DNA from: Anaerosomatales bacterium
GTDB lineage: Bacteria; Actinomycetota; Coriobacteriia; Anaerosomatales; SLCP01
DNA length: 51,865 nt
Assembly: GCA_029210645.1 (NCBI GenBank)
Contig: JARGFT010000007.1
Coordinates: 3,432-55,296, forward strand
Reading direction: 5' to 3'
Below, one piece after another: positions 17,643 to 26,722 of this stretch (its first letter is position 1; each line of letters begins with the position of its first letter). Under the pieces are notes generated by a model, which was not told the origin of the DNA, did not search any database, and worked only from the letters and a program-made list of their open reading frames with translations. The position numbers and the translations under genes were made by a program.

Positions 17643-19188
17643 CCGCTCTCACCTCCTCGCTGCCGGAGGTGAGTTTGTCTCCGCCACCGCCGGTCATGTA
17701 GTAGCCCAACTCCTCGTCGCTGGCCTCTCCCGCGGTGAACTCCTTGACGATCTGCCCTTCGAAGATGATGAGGATCCGGTCGGCAAGCGACTGAACCTCC
17801 TCGAGCTCGAGGCTGACCAGGAGGACGGCTTTGCCGTTGCCCCGTTCCGCAAGGATCTGGTTGTGAACGAACTCTATCGCCCCGACATCGAGTCCGCGGG
17901 TGGGCTGTGCGGCGACGAGCAGGTCCGGATCGCGACCGAGTTCGCGGGCGAGCACGAGTTTCTGCTGGTTGCCACCGGACAGCGCAGACGCCTTGACCCG
18001 CTCCGACGGAGTCCGCACGTCGTAGTCGGCGATCCGCTTACGTGTGACCTCGGTGATCGCGTGGAAGTCCAGTACTCCCCGCTTCGCGAAGGGAGCCTGA
18101 CGATGATCGCCGAGGATCGTGTTCTCCATCAGATCGAACTCGAGAACCAGCCCCCGGCGGTGGCGGTCCTCGGGCACGTGAGAGAGGCCGGCCGCGATAG
18201 CTTCGCGTGCCGCAGCGTGCGTGATGTCGACGCCCTTGAGCCGCATCGAGCCTCCGGTGACCTTGCGCAGGCCCGTGATCGCCTCGATGAGCTCGGTCTG
18301 GCCGTTGCCGCTCACACCGGCGAGCGCCACGACCTCGCCGGCGCAGACCGTGAACGACACCCCTTTGACGGCCTCGAGCCGCCGTTCGTCGAGCACCCGT
18401 AGATCCTCGATCTCGAGTATCGTGTCCCCGCAGGCGGAGGGCGGCTTCTCCACCCTGAAAACGACCTCCCGGCCGACCATCATCTTCGCGAGCCCGGCGG
18501 TGTCGGTATCCTGCGGCCGGGTCTCCCCGACCACGCGGCCGTCACGCATGACGACGACGCGGTCTGCAACAGACATGACCTCTTCGAGCTTGTGCGTGAT
18601 GAAGACGACGGCAAGGCCCTCCGTGACGAGCGAACGGACCACCGCGAAGAGCTCTCTTACCTCCTGCGGCGTGAGCACAGCGGTCGGTTCGTCCAGAATC
18701 AGCACCCGGGCGCCGCGATAGAGGGCCTTCAAGATCTCCACGCGTTGCTGCATACCGACCGGGAGATCGCGCACGGTGGCGTCGGGATCGACCGCGAGTC
18801 CGTAGCGACGGGAGATCTCCCTGACTTCCTCGCGTGCCTGCTTGAAATCGATCACGCCACCGCGTGTGGGCTCGTTTCCCAAGACGATGTTCTCGGTGAC
18901 CGTCAGCGGCGCAACGAGCATGAAGTGTTGGTGCACCATACCTATACCGAGATCGATCGCATGACGCGGCGAGCGGATGTGGACCGCCTCGCCCTCGACG
19001 AGCACCTCCCCTCCATCTGCCGAGAGAAGGCCGTAGACGACGTTCATCAGTGTGCTCTTGCCCGCGCCGTTCTCGCCCAGCAACGCAACGATCTCGCCTG
19101 GCTTCAGCGAGAGCGAGACCTTGTCGTTGGCGAGCACTCCCGGGAACTGCTTTGTGATCTCGCGCAACTCGATGAGCGGGGGTGCCAT
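17635..19188 (-). CDS. Nucleoside-type ABC transporter ATPase with two nucleotide-binding domains (NupO-like)
   Basis: 517-aa double ATPase energising the two permeases. The first domain has Walker A GENGAGKST (38-46), the signature-like LPVGMQQRVEI and Walker B LILDEPTAVL. The second has a degenerate Walker A (GVSGNGQTE) lacking the catalytic Lys, the signature LSGGNQQKL and a D-loop region with QPTRGLD. A degenerate second Walker A is usual in sugar and nucleoside importers of this type and is not a defect. ATG preceded by GGGAGG. It is separated from the binding-protein gene by 96 bp with a strong hairpin. Confidence 0.92.
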   Translation of the reverse strand: MAPPLIELREITKQFPGVLANDKVSLSLKPGEIVALLGENGAGKSTLMNVVYGLLSADGGEVLVEGEAVHIRSPRHAIDLGIGMVHQHFMLVAPLTVTENIVLGNEPTRGGVIDFKQAREEVREISRRYGLAVDPDATVRDLPVGMQQRVEILKALYRGARVLILDEPTAVLTPQEVRELFAVVRSLVTEGLAVVFITHKLEEVMSVADRVVVMRDGRVVGETRPQDTDTAGLAKMMVGREVVFRVEKPPSACGDTILEIEDLRVLDERRLEAVKGVSFTVCAGEVVALAGVSGNGQTELIEAITGLRKVTGGSMRLKGVDITHAAAREAIAAGLSHVPEDRHRRGLVLEFDLMENTILGDHRQAPFAKRGVLDFHAITEVTRKRIADYDVRTPSERVKASALSGGNQQKLVLARELGRDPDLLVAAQPTRGLDVGAIEFVHNQILAERGNGKAVLLVSLELEEVQSLADRILIIFEGQIVKEFTAGEASDEELGYYMTGGGGDKLTSGSEEVRADA

Positions 19189-19230
19189 CCTGCCTCCCTC
19201 AGGCCGGTACCGCGATCCGTACCTCGAGAA

Positions 19231-19260
19231 GAGGGCGACCGGGTCCCACCGGTCGCCCTC
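19231..19260 (-). terminator. Strong stem-loop between binding-protein gene and ABC ATPase gene
   Basis: Perfect 12-bp stem (19231-19242 with 19249-19260) and a 6-nt loop. On the minus strand it lies 24 nt after the lipoprotein stop and is followed only by TTCTC, not a run of T. It is probably a partial terminator or an RNA 3'-end stabiliser that lowers expression of the ATPase and permeases relative to the binding protein, as in many ABC operons. Confidence 0.65.
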
Positions 19261-19284
19261 CGTGTGGAGCTTGGGCCGTCAGTG

Positions 19285-20394
19285 TTACAGCCTTGTCTTC
19301 TCCAGCTCTGAACGCAGGGCGGGAACAGTCACCGTGCCATCGAGAACGGCCTGGCGAGCATCCTCCACAGCATCCTTGATGGCCTGCGAAACCGCGCTGT
19401 CGAAGTCGTGGTAGGGAGCGAGGCCGACGCCGTCCTCGGCGAGACCGAACTCACGGTTCTCGGCACCCACGAACGTGCCCTCGACGACCGCCTTGATCGT
19501 CTCGAACACGGCGGTGTCGACGCGCTTGATGGCCGACGTCAGCATGACGTCGCCTGAGCCGGGAACGGTCTCATACTGATCCGCATCGACGCCGATGAAG
19601 AGCGCACCGCGCTCCTGGCAGGCGGTGATGGAGCCGAGGCCGGTCAGGCCGGCGGCGGCGAAGACTACATCGGCACCCTGGTCGATCGCCGAGAGGGCGA
19701 GCTCCTTACCCTTGGCCTGATCGTCGAAGCTGCCAGCGTACAAGCTGATGACCTCGACGTCCGGATTGACCGAGCGTGCGCCGGCGATGAAGCCGACTTC
19801 GAACTTCTCGACCGGCGGGATGTCCATGCCGCCGACGAAGCCGATCACGCTCTGATCGTTGATGCGGTCATCCAGATCGTTGTCCAGCGTCGCGAGGCCT
19901 GCCACGACACCGGCAAGATAGGCCGCCTCGTTCTCCTTGAAGAGCAGACCGGCCTGGTTCTCGGCAGGCTCCTCGAAGAACTGGTCGATGCCACCGAAGA
20001 CGACGTCCGGATACTCGGGGGCCTTGGCGGTAGTCGTGTCGGTCATGAGGAAGCCGACCGTGAAGATCGCGTCGTAGCCGGCGTTTGCGAGCTGGTCGAT
20101 GTTGGGCTCGTAGTCGGCGATCTCGTTGGACTCGAGCGCACGGATCTCGACACCGAGCTCCTGCTCGGCCCGAAGCAGGCCCTCCCACGACATGTCGTTG
20201 AACGACTTGTCGCCCAGACCACCCACGTCTGTGACCATGGCCGCCTTGACGTCTGTGGTCGGAGCCTCAACGCCGTCACCGTTGTCCGCAGGCTCTTCTT
20301 CCTCGCCACCACCGCAGCCGACCGCGAACACAGCCACGAGAGCGAAGACAAGCAGCAGCGCAAGTACCTTTCTGAACTTCGCGTCCACGCGCAT
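19285..20394 (-). CDS. BMP-family ABC transporter substrate-binding lipoprotein (nucleoside type)
   Basis: Surface-anchored binding protein of 369 aa. The signal ends in a lipobox AVGC with C27, followed by an acidic linker (GGGEEEEPADNGDG). The BMP (PnrA-like) fold is indicated by KAAMVTDVGGLGDKSFNDMSWEGL, GYDAIFTVGFLMTDTT, GFVGGMDIPPVEKFEVGFIAGAR and FIGVDADQYETVPG. Characterised members bind purine nucleosides; the actual ligand here cannot be read from sequence. ATG preceded by GGAGGAGGGAG, a very strong ribosome site, in keeping with high expression. Confidence 0.93.
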   Translation of the reverse strand: MRVDAKFRKVLALLLVFALVAVFAVGCGGGEEEEPADNGDGVEAPTTDVKAAMVTDVGGLGDKSFNDMSWEGLLRAEQELGVEIRALESNEIADYEPNIDQLANAGYDAIFTVGFLMTDTTTAKAPEYPDVVFGGIDQFFEEPAENQAGLLFKENEAAYLAGVVAGLATLDNDLDDRINDQSVIGFVGGMDIPPVEKFEVGFIAGARSVNPDVEVISLYAGSFDDQAKGKELALSAIDQGADVVFAAAGLTGLGSITACQERGALFIGVDADQYETVPGSGDVMLTSAIKRVDTAVFETIKAVVEGTFVGAENREFGLAEDGVGLAPYHDFDSAVSQAIKDAVEDARQAVLDGTVTVPALRSELEKTRL

Positions 20395-20431
20395 CTCCCT
20401 CCTCCAACACGGAAACTATCTCTGCCTATTC

Positions 20432-20437
20432 ATTCTA
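20432..20437 (-). promoter_or_regulatory. Candidate -10 element upstream of the BMP transporter operon
   Basis: Minus-strand TAGAAT lies 38 bp before the lipoprotein ATG in the 132-bp gap after xerD. No clear -35 at 16-18 bp. TAGAAT is also the -10 candidate before pyrG, murE, aroC and the 44-aa gene in this window, which raises its plausibility. Confidence 0.35.
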
Positions 20438-20526
20438 TCGCTTCTTGCGCGATGTAGTACGGCAATTCCTTCACCCGGCACGAACACCTCACAACCGCGG
20501 CCGGCCTCGGCCCGTGGCGAGGTGCC

Positions 20527-21447
20527 CTATCGCATCCGTGCGCGCGGGTGGGTCGACAGATACTCCTCCCGCAGATGCGCGACACCGACGTGCGTGTAGA
20601 CCTGGGTCGTCGAGATATCTGCGTGGCCGAGCATCTCCTGAAGCGCGCGCAGGTCCGCACCTCCCTCGAGGAGGTGGGTAGCGAACGAGTGCCGCAGGGT
20701 GTGGGGATGGATGTCCAGCCCGACGCGACCACCGTACCGCTTCACGATCCCGAAGACCGCCTGGCGCGTAAGTCGTCCTCCGCGCACGTTCACGAAGACC
20801 GCCGAGGGGTCGGTCCCTCCACGGCTCCTTGTGGCCTTCAGGTGGGGCCGACCGTGCCTGAGGTAGTCGTCGAGCAGCGCCTCTGCGACTCCTGCCACCG
20901 GTACGACCCGGTCTTTGTCGCCCTTGCCCCGCACGCGCAGCATTCCCTCGTTCAGGTCGAGGTCGAGCAGATCGAGTCCGGTGAGCTCGCTCACTCTCAG
21001 CCCACAGCCGTAGAGAGTCTCAAGGATGGCACGGTCCCGCATGCCGGCAGGATCCTCGGCAAACGGCTGGGAGAGCAGCCGCTCGATGTCCTCGATGCTG
21101 ACCACGTCGGGCAGGCGCGATGGCTTCTTGGGCAGCGGCACCCTGCCCGCAGGATGATCCTCGGCCAGACCTTCACGAACGAGGAACTTGTGGAAGCTCT
21201 TCACAGCGGCAAGCGATCGCTCGACGCTCGCAGGCGCAAGCCCCCTCTGCTGCAGTGCGAACACGAATGCTCCGACGTCCTCACGGGTCGCGAACGCCGG
21301 ATCGCCGACCCCTCGCGACCGGAGGAGCGACTCGTACGCCCGCAGATCCCGGCGGTACGCGGCCAGCGTGTTGCGAGAGGCGCCTCGCTCCACCGTCAGG
21401 TGAGAGATGAACTCCTCGGCCGAGGAGTGTAGAGGTGCGGCATCCAT
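20527..21447 (-). CDS. xerD: Site-specific tyrosine recombinase XerD/XerC type
   Basis: 306-aa tyrosine recombinase, the usual length of chromosome-dimer resolvases acting at dif. It has an N-terminal core-binding domain (FISHLTVERGASRNTLAAYRRDL) and a C-terminal catalytic domain with the full set R151, K175, H249-x-x-R252, H275 and Y284. The start ATG (MDAAPLHSS) was chosen because upstream codons cross a terminator hairpin. A TATCAT -10-like hexamer ends 6 bp before the ATG, which would give a leaderless transcript. XerC and XerD cannot be separated by eye; in single-Xer actinobacteria the name is arbitrary. No other xer gene is in the window. Confidence 0.92.
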   Translation of the reverse strand: MDAAPLHSSAEEFISHLTVERGASRNTLAAYRRDLRAYESLLRSRGVGDPAFATREDVGAFVFALQQRGLAPASVERSLAAVKSFHKFLVREGLAEDHPAGRVPLPKKPSRLPDVVSIEDIERLLSQPFAEDPAGMRDRAILETLYGCGLRVSELTGLDLLDLDLNEGMLRVRGKGDKDRVVPVAGVAEALLDDYLRHGRPHLKATRSRGGTDPSAVFVNVRGGRLTRQAVFGIVKRYGGRVGLDIHPHTLRHSFATHLLEGGADLRALQEMLGHADISTTQVYTHVGVAHLREEYLSTHPRARMR

Positions 21448-21453
21448 GGGCCG

Positions 21454-21459
21454 ATGATA
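21454..21459 (-). promoter_or_regulatory. xerD: Candidate -10 for a leaderless xerD transcript
   Basis: Minus-strand TATCAT is followed by six bases and then the xerD ATG, so transcription would begin at or next to the start codon. No Shine-Dalgarno sequence is present. No clear -35 is visible. Confidence 0.35.
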
Positions 21460-21473
21460 CACCGCAGAAACGG

Positions 21474-21499
21474 CGACGGCCGCCATGCGGCGGCCGTCG
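21474..21499 (-). terminator. Rho-independent-like hairpin after ald
   Basis: Perfect 11-bp GC-rich stem (21474-21484 with 21489-21499) with a 4-nt loop. On the minus strand it begins 25 nt after the ald stop and is followed by CCGTTTCTG, a short T-rich tract. It separates ald from xerD. Confidence 0.6.
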
Positions 21500-21523
21500 G
21501 AGTACCCGGGCGACTGCTCTGTG

Positions 21524-22654
21524 TCAGGACACCGCGGGATAGCCGATGATCTCCTCGAGCGGCGTGTATTCCATGCCATGGGCCTCGGCCACGGGGCGGT
21601 AGGTGATCTTGCCGTCGAGTACGTTCACGCCCTTGGCAAGTGACGCGTCGTCGAGCACCGCCTGCTTCCAGCCCTTGTCCGCGATCGCGAGGCCGTAGCG
21701 CATTGTGGCGTTGGTGAGGGCGAGAGTGGACGTGTTGGGGACCGCACCCGGCATGTTGGCCACACCGTAGTGGAGCACGTCGTCGACGAAGTAGATCGGG
21801 TCAGCGTGGGTGGTGGGTTTGGTGGTCTCGATGCAGCCGCCCTGGTCGACGGAGACGTCCACGAGAACCGCGCCCTTCTTCATGGTGGGCAGCATGTCCC
21901 GTGTCACAAGATAGGGAGTCTTGGCCCCCGGCAGCAGGACCGCACCGATGACGAGATCGGCCTCGGTCACGATCTTGGCGACGTTGAGCTTGCTCGAGAA
22001 CAGGGTGCGGATGCGGTTGCCCCAGATCTCGTCGAGGTAACGCAGCCTGTCCAGGTTCACGTCCATGATGGTGACATCGGCACCCATGCCCATCGCGACG
22101 TACGCAGCACTGGTGCCGACCACGCCGCCGCCGAGGACAACGACCTTGGCGGGAAGTACGCCGGGGACTCCTCCCATGAGCACGCCGCGGCCCCCGTTGG
22201 GCTTCTGGAGGTATGCTGCACCGACCTGAGCGGCCATACGACCGGCGACCTCGGACATCGGCGCAAGAAGCGGCAGAGTGCGGTTCGGGAGTTCGACGGT
22301 CTCGTAGGCGATGCACACTGCCCCTGAACCGATAAGCCCCTCGGTCTGGGGAAGATCGGGAGCGAGGTGAAGATAGGTGTAGAGGATCTGTCCCGGGCGC
22401 AGCATCTCGATCTCAGCGGCCTGGGGCTCCTTGACCTTGACGATCATGTCCGCCTCGGCGAAGACCGTTGCAGCCGTGTCCACCAGGCGAGCACCTGCTG
22501 CGCTGTAGTCCTCATCGTGGAAGGACGAGCCGTCGCCCGCGCTCTTCTCCACAAGCACGGTATGCCCGTGCGCGATGAACTCAGCGACGCCACCGGGCGT
22601 CATCCCGACGCGGAACTCGTTGTTCTTGATCTCCTTGGGCACCCCGATTATCAC
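21524..22654 (-). CDS. ald: Alanine dehydrogenase
   Basis: Ald catalyses NAD-dependent interconversion of L-alanine and pyruvate plus ammonia. Starting from GTG ([20 protein letters not shown], the conserved family N-terminus) the protein is 376 aa, normal for Ald. The start is preceded by AAGGAGAAGGAG. The NAD-binding loop [17 protein letters not shown] and the catalytic region [14 protein letters not shown] are present. A 71-residue upstream extension has low-complexity shadow composition and is rejected. The 121-bp upstream gap has a TACACT -10 candidate and a hairpin, and a terminator follows, so ald is probably a single-gene unit. Confidence 0.95.
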   Translation of the reverse strand: MIIGVPKEIKNNEFRVGMTPGGVAEFIAHGHTVLVEKSAGDGSSFHDEDYSAAGARLVDTAATVFAEADMIVKVKEPQAAEIEMLRPGQILYTYLHLAPDLPQTEGLIGSGAVCIAYETVELPNRTLPLLAPMSEVAGRMAAQVGAAYLQKPNGGRGVLMGGVPGVLPAKVVVLGGGVVGTSAAYVAMGMGADVTIMDVNLDRLRYLDEIWGNRIRTLFSSKLNVAKIVTEADLVIGAVLLPGAKTPYLVTRDMLPTMKKGAVLVDVSVDQGGCIETTKPTTHADPIYFVDDVLHYGVANMPGAVPNTSTLALTNATMRYGLAIADKGWKQAVLDDASLAKGVNVLDGKITYRPVAEAHGMEYTPLEEIIGYPAVS

Positions 22655-22688
22655 AGTCGGCTCCTTCTCCTTCTGGACGCGGACACGA

Positions 22689-22713
22689 CCGGATGCCGCA
22701 AGGCGCCATCCGG
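22689..22713 (-). other. Hairpin in the ald leader
   Basis: Inverted repeat CCGGATG ... CATCCGG (7-bp stem, 11-nt loop) between the candidate -10 and the ald ribosome site. It may be a leader structure or an operator half-site pair; no known riboswitch is recognised. Confidence 0.3.
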
Positions 22714-22728
22714 AGACAAACCCCGAAC

Positions 22729-22734
22729 AGTGTA
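22729..22734 (-). promoter_or_regulatory. ald: Candidate -10 for ald
   Basis: Minus-strand TACACT, 74 bp before the GTG start, in the gap between the DUF3866 gene and ald. The -35 is weak (CTGTCC at 17 bp). Confidence 0.35.
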
Positions 22735-22775
22735 GCGCAGCCGCCCGGGCCGGACAGCAGGAAGACCGCCCCGAT

Positions 22776-23882
22776 TCAGCCATCCACCGGGAATCTCGAA
22801 TCTCCCGAGGCCACTCTCGCGCACGCCTCCCCCGCAGCGAACGCCGCGGCGAAGAATGCGGGGTCATCCCCGGGATCCCGGCCCATGGTCGAGACCCGAA
22901 CGCCCCTCATGTCGGGCGCCGGCGCGAAGCCCGAGCCGCACTCGATGCGCCGATGGCGCCGGAGCACTCCGGAGGTATCGAGCACGTCCGCGACCTCCGC
23001 GGCCTGAACGGCCGGCAGCAGCGGGACGGGGATCAGCGCGGGCGCCAGCGCGATGCGCGAGAGTGCGGTGAGCGTATGGTGGCTCACGACCCGGTGTCGT
23101 GGGCGCTCGTCCGAGAACGAGACCCGCAGCGTCGCCACGGGCGTTCCCCGGAGCGCTCCGACGGCGTTGATCGCCTCGCCCTGAGCGACACCACCGTGCC
23201 CGAACGGGGTCGCGGTCCCCACGACTCCCGGCCCGATCGCGACGATGGCGACATCAGCATTGGCGACGTGTCGGGCGGCCAGAAGCCCGGAGTGCGCGTT
23301 GACCGCCTCGTACTGGCCTCCGAACGCCTGCCCGCACGTGATCGTGGCATCGATAAGACCGGCCTCTACCGACGCACGGATGACTTCGGACAGCGCGAGC
23401 GGAAGTGCGGCGAAGTCGGTCATGACGTAGGCGACCGTGAGCGCAGGGTCGGCCTGCTTGACCGCTGCGGCGACGAGCGGGACCTGGCTGTGCAGCCCGC
23501 AGCAGGCCACCGGCATACCGCCGAGATCGTCTGCGGAGCGCATGGTCTCGTGATGGACACTCGACTGCTCCTCGACCGAGCAGACGTCGATCTGCAGGGG
23601 CGCGTAGCGCAGCTTCATGATGTGACCACCGGACGGTTCGTCGAGCGCGACCCCCTCGCCCTCCCCCACCCTGGCGACGACGAAGTGCAGCCCGCCGGTG
23701 CCGAGCCCGAGGTCGACGGCGGTGGTGTTGACCAGCACCCGGTCGCCCGCAAGACACGCTCCCGACAGCCGCGGATAGGCGACCGCAGGGCCTGCTGCAC
23801 CGTCGTCGAGGATGACTTCGAGCCGCTGAGCATCGCCGGTAGCCGGCAGAAGCCCGCTCACAGTCCCCCAGACGAGCCTCAT
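22776..23882 (-). CDS. DUF3866 family protein
   Basis: Soluble 368-aa protein matching the DUF3866 family of Firmicutes and Actinobacteria, recognised by [13 protein letters not shown] near residue 90, [22 protein letters not shown], and [26 protein letters not shown]. No signal peptide, membrane helix or catalytic triad is evident. Function is not established. The ATG start overlaps the M20 peptidase stop (ATGA), so the two are probably made together, downstream of pyrG. Confidence 0.85.
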   Translation of the reverse strand: MRLVWGTVSGLLPATGDAQRLEVILDDGAAGPAVAYPRLSGACLAGDRVLVNTTAVDLGLGTGGLHFVVARVGEGEGVALDEPSGGHIMKLRYAPLQIDVCSVEEQSSVHHETMRSADDLGGMPVACCGLHSQVPLVAAAVKQADPALTVAYVMTDFAALPLALSEVIRASVEAGLIDATITCGQAFGGQYEAVNAHSGLLAARHVANADVAIVAIGPGVVGTATPFGHGGVAQGEAINAVGALRGTPVATLRVSFSDERPRHRVVSHHTLTALSRIALAPALIPVPLLPAVQAAEVADVLDTSGVLRRHRRIECGSGFAPAPDMRGVRVSTMGRDPGDDPAFFAAAFAAGEACARVASGDSRFPVDG

Positions 23883-25003
23883 CTCTGCGACCCCGCGAAT
23901 CGCGCGATCGAAGCGCTCACAAGGCGTGTCAGCGCTTCCAGCTCCGCAACGCTCAGGGTCTCGTCAGTGGAGTGTACCGAGCGCATACCGCACGAGAGCA
24001 CCACAGTGGGCGTGCCCCGCTCGGCGAAGATGCTTCCGTCGCTGCCGCCGCCGGTCGCAAAGAGGCGTGGTGTCACCCCGGCATCGGCACAGGCGTCACG
24101 CATGACAGCGATGGCGGCCGAGTCTTCAGGCGTGTGGAACGCTTCGTACTCCTTCGTCCAGACGACCTCCACCTCCCCGTCGAGCGAGGCCGCCGCATCC
24201 TTCATCGCCGCGTCCATCGCGCCGCGGACCTCGTCGATCCGGTTCGCGTCGAGCGAGCGGCACTCACCGGCCAGCGTGACGCGGGCCGGGACCACATTGG
24301 TGGCGGTTCCGCCCTCGATCGTCCCGACGTTGGCGGTGGTGTGCGCATCGAGACGGCCGAGCTGCATCGCATCGACAGCCCGGGCTGCCATCAGCAACGC
24401 GGAGCGACCCTGCTCGGGAGCAACGCCTGCATGCGAAGCGGCGCCCGTGAACGCCGCAGTGAACGTGTAGTGAGTCGGCGCACCGACCACGATCCCGCCG
24501 GGCTCGCCATCGGCATCAAGCACGAGACAGAGGTCGGCTGCGGCGTCCGCGGGCTCGAGTGCCTTTGCCCCCCTGAGTCCGCACTCCTCAGCAACCGTCA
24601 GGATCACGCGGACGTCCCCGCGCATGCTGCCCGCCTCTATCGTCCGGCGGACTCCCTCGAAGATCGCGGCGATGCCGGCCTTGTCATCGGCCCCGAGGAC
24701 CGTCTCTCCGGCCGAGGAGATGATCCCGTCGGTCACGACCGGCTCGACGCCGCGGCACGGCTCGACACAGTCGAGGTGAGCAGAGAGCAGCAACACGGGT
24801 GCCCCGGGTGCCGTTCCCGGCAGCTCCGCGATGAGGTTGCCCGTGTTCGAGCCGGTGAGAGCCGCGGATGCATCGAAACGCACCGAGAAACCCATCGCTT
24901 CGAGCTCCGCTGCACAGCGACCGGCGAGTGCCGCCTCCAACCCCGAGGGGCTGTCGATGCGCACGAGATCGATGAAGGTAGCGAGCAGCCGGTCCGTGCT
25001 CAT
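23879..25003 (-). CDS. M20-family metallopeptidase (PepT-like tripeptidase/deacylase)
   Basis: 374-aa di-zinc peptidase. Metal and catalytic residues follow the M20 pattern: H76-L-D78 (SAHLDCVEP), the bridging D106 of GADDKAG, the E139-E140 pair (VAEECG) and the C-terminal histidine of RSVHSTDE. A lid/dimerisation domain lies between (THYTFTAAFTGAASHAGVAPEQGRSAL). The form is closest to tripeptidase T-like enzymes of Gram-positive bacteria. Exact substrate is unknown. ATG start 4 nt after the pyrG stop; the end overlaps the DUF3866 gene. Confidence 0.9.
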   Translation of the reverse strand: MSTDRLLATFIDLVRIDSPSGLEAALAGRCAAELEAMGFSVRFDASAALTGSNTGNLIAELPGTAPGAPVLLLSAHLDCVEPCRGVEPVVTDGIISSAGETVLGADDKAGIAAIFEGVRRTIEAGSMRGDVRVILTVAEECGLRGAKALEPADAAADLCLVLDADGEPGGIVVGAPTHYTFTAAFTGAASHAGVAPEQGRSALLMAARAVDAMQLGRLDAHTTANVGTIEGGTATNVVPARVTLAGECRSLDANRIDEVRGAMDAAMKDAAASLDGEVEVVWTKEYEAFHTPEDSAAIAVMRDACADAGVTPRLFATGGGSDGSIFAERGTPTVVLSCGMRSVHSTDETLSVAELEALTRLVSASIARFAGSQR

Positions 25004-25007
25004 CGTC

Positions 25008-26621
25008 CTACCCCTTACGGTTCTGCTTCCGCTCCACCGCGGCCCCGACGAAGTCCCGGAAGAGCGGTGCAGGACGCGTGGGCCTGCTCTTGAACTCGGG
25101 GTGCCCCTGACTGCCGACGTACCACGGATGGTCGGGCAGTTCGATCATCTCGACGAGCCGGTCATCCGGTGACACTCCCCCGACGACGAGCCCTGCATCG
25201 ACCAGCTGCTGGCGGTACGCATTGTTGACCTCGAAACGGTGGCGGTGGCGCTCGTAGATGACTTCCTCGCCGTACGCGGCCAACCCCTTGGTGTCCGACG
25301 AGACCTTGCACGGATACGAACCCAGCCGCATCGTACCGCCCATGTCGTGCACGTCGTGCTGCTCGCGCATCAGATCGATAACGGGATGCTCGGTCGCGGG
25401 CTCGAATTCGGGCGAGTTCGCACCGGCCAGGCCTGCGACGTGGCGCGCAAACTCGATCACGGCCACCTGCATGCCGAGGCAGATGCCAAGATACGGTACG
25501 CCGTTCTCGCGCGCGTGCCGCGCTGCACGCACCTTGCCCTCGATGCCCCGGATGCCAAACCCACCCGGAACCAGGATGCCGTCCATGCCGATCAGCACCT
25601 GATCGACCTCCTCGGGAGTGAGGCTTTCGGCATCGACCCAGTGCACGTTGACCTTGTGATCGTGGTGAACGCCCGCGTGATCCAGCGCCTCGGTGATCGA
25701 CAGGTAGGCGTCGGGCAGCTGCACATACTTGCCCACGAGAGCGATGTCGACGGTGTCGGCAAGCGATGAGGCATGTGCCACAAAGCGCTCCCACTCGTGC
25801 ATGTCCGGGCCTCCGCACTCCAGCCCGAGGCGATCGATGACCATCTCGTCGAGCCCCTGCTCGCGCAGGCGCAGAGGCACCTCGTAGATCGACCGCGCGT
25901 CCTGTGCACTGACGACGGCCTTCGCGTCGACGTCGCAGAAGAGTGCGATCTTGCGGCGAATACCTGCGTCGATGGGCCGGTCGGAGCGGCACACGATGAA
26001 GTCGGGCTGCACGCCGATCGAACGCAGCTCCTTGACCGAGTGCTGCGTCGGCTTCGTCTTCAGCTCGGCAGAGGCCGCGATGTAGGGAACGAGCGTGACG
26101 TGGATGTAGCAGACGTTGTTGTAGCCGACGTCCTTGCGCAGCTGGCGAATCGCTTCGATGAACGGCAGCGACTCGATGTCACCGACCGTGCCACCCACCT
26201 CGGTGATGATGACATCGGGTTGGGTCTGCTCGGCCAGGCGCGTGATGCGGTCCTTGATCTCGTTGGTGACGTGCGGGATGACCTGCACGGTTCCACCGAG
26301 GAAGTCGCCCCGGCGCTCCTTGGTGATGATCGTCTGGTAGATCGAACCCGCCGTCACACTGCAGTCGCGGGAGAGGGACTCGTCGATGAAACGTTCGTAG
26401 TGCCCGAGGTCCAGATCGGTCTCTCCTCCGTCATCAGTGACGAAGACCTCGCCGTGCTGGAACGGGCTCATCGTGCCGGGATCGACGTTGAGATAGGGGT
26501 CGAGCTTCTGGACGGTGACCTTCAGGCCCCGTGACTTGAGCAGCCTGCCGAGAGACGCCGCCGTGATGCCCTTCCCGAGAGAACTCACCACGCCACCGGT
26601 CACGAAGATATGTTTTGCCAT
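25008..26621 (-). CDS. pyrG: CTP synthase
   Basis: PyrG aminates UTP to CTP using glutamine and ATP. The 537-aa protein has the N-terminal synthetase domain ([23 protein letters not shown] with its P-loop, and [32 protein letters not shown]). It also has the C-terminal class I glutaminase domain with the nucleophile Cys in YLGICLGMQ and the His/Glu pair in GHPEFKSRP. Length is standard. ATG start; a TAGAAT -10 candidate lies 49 bp upstream. No reiterative G-tract or attenuator as in Bacillus pyrG is seen. Confidence 0.98.
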   Translation of the reverse strand: MAKHIFVTGGVVSSLGKGITAASLGRLLKSRGLKVTVQKLDPYLNVDPGTMSPFQHGEVFVTDDGGETDLDLGHYERFIDESLSRDCSVTAGSIYQTIITKERRGDFLGGTVQVIPHVTNEIKDRITRLAEQTQPDVIITEVGGTVGDIESLPFIEAIRQLRKDVGYNNVCYIHVTLVPYIAASAELKTKPTQHSVKELRSIGVQPDFIVCRSDRPIDAGIRRKIALFCDVDAKAVVSAQDARSIYEVPLRLREQGLDEMVIDRLGLECGGPDMHEWERFVAHASSLADTVDIALVGKYVQLPDAYLSITEALDHAGVHHDHKVNVHWVDAESLTPEEVDQVLIGMDGILVPGGFGIRGIEGKVRAARHARENGVPYLGICLGMQVAVIEFARHVAGLAGANSPEFEPATEHPVIDLMREQHDVHDMGGTMRLGSYPCKVSSDTKGLAAYGEEVIYERHRHRFEVNNAYRQQLVDAGLVVGGVSPDDRLVEMIELPDHPWYVGSQGHPEFKSRPTRPAPLFRDFVGAAVERKQNRKG

Positions 26622-26669
26622 CTGTCGGATCCCGCCTCCGTCCGCCTCGAGCCGCCCTGTCCCTCTGCC

Positions 26670-26675
26670 ATTCTA
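26670..26675 (-). promoter_or_regulatory. pyrG: Candidate -10 for pyrG
   Basis: Minus-strand TAGAAT in the 101-bp gap between the MraY-like gene and pyrG. The -35 is weak. Transcription would start about 42 nt before the pyrG ATG. Confidence 0.4.
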
Positions 26676-26722
26676 ACCGCGCGCACCGACATGCGGGGCG
26701 ATTCATTCCCGCCGTACGTCGG

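Noticed and set aside
22575-24470. Open plus-strand frame of 631 codons opposite ald, DUF3866 and the M20 peptidase
   Set aside because: Crosses three well-supported minus-strand genes and shows shadow-type composition.
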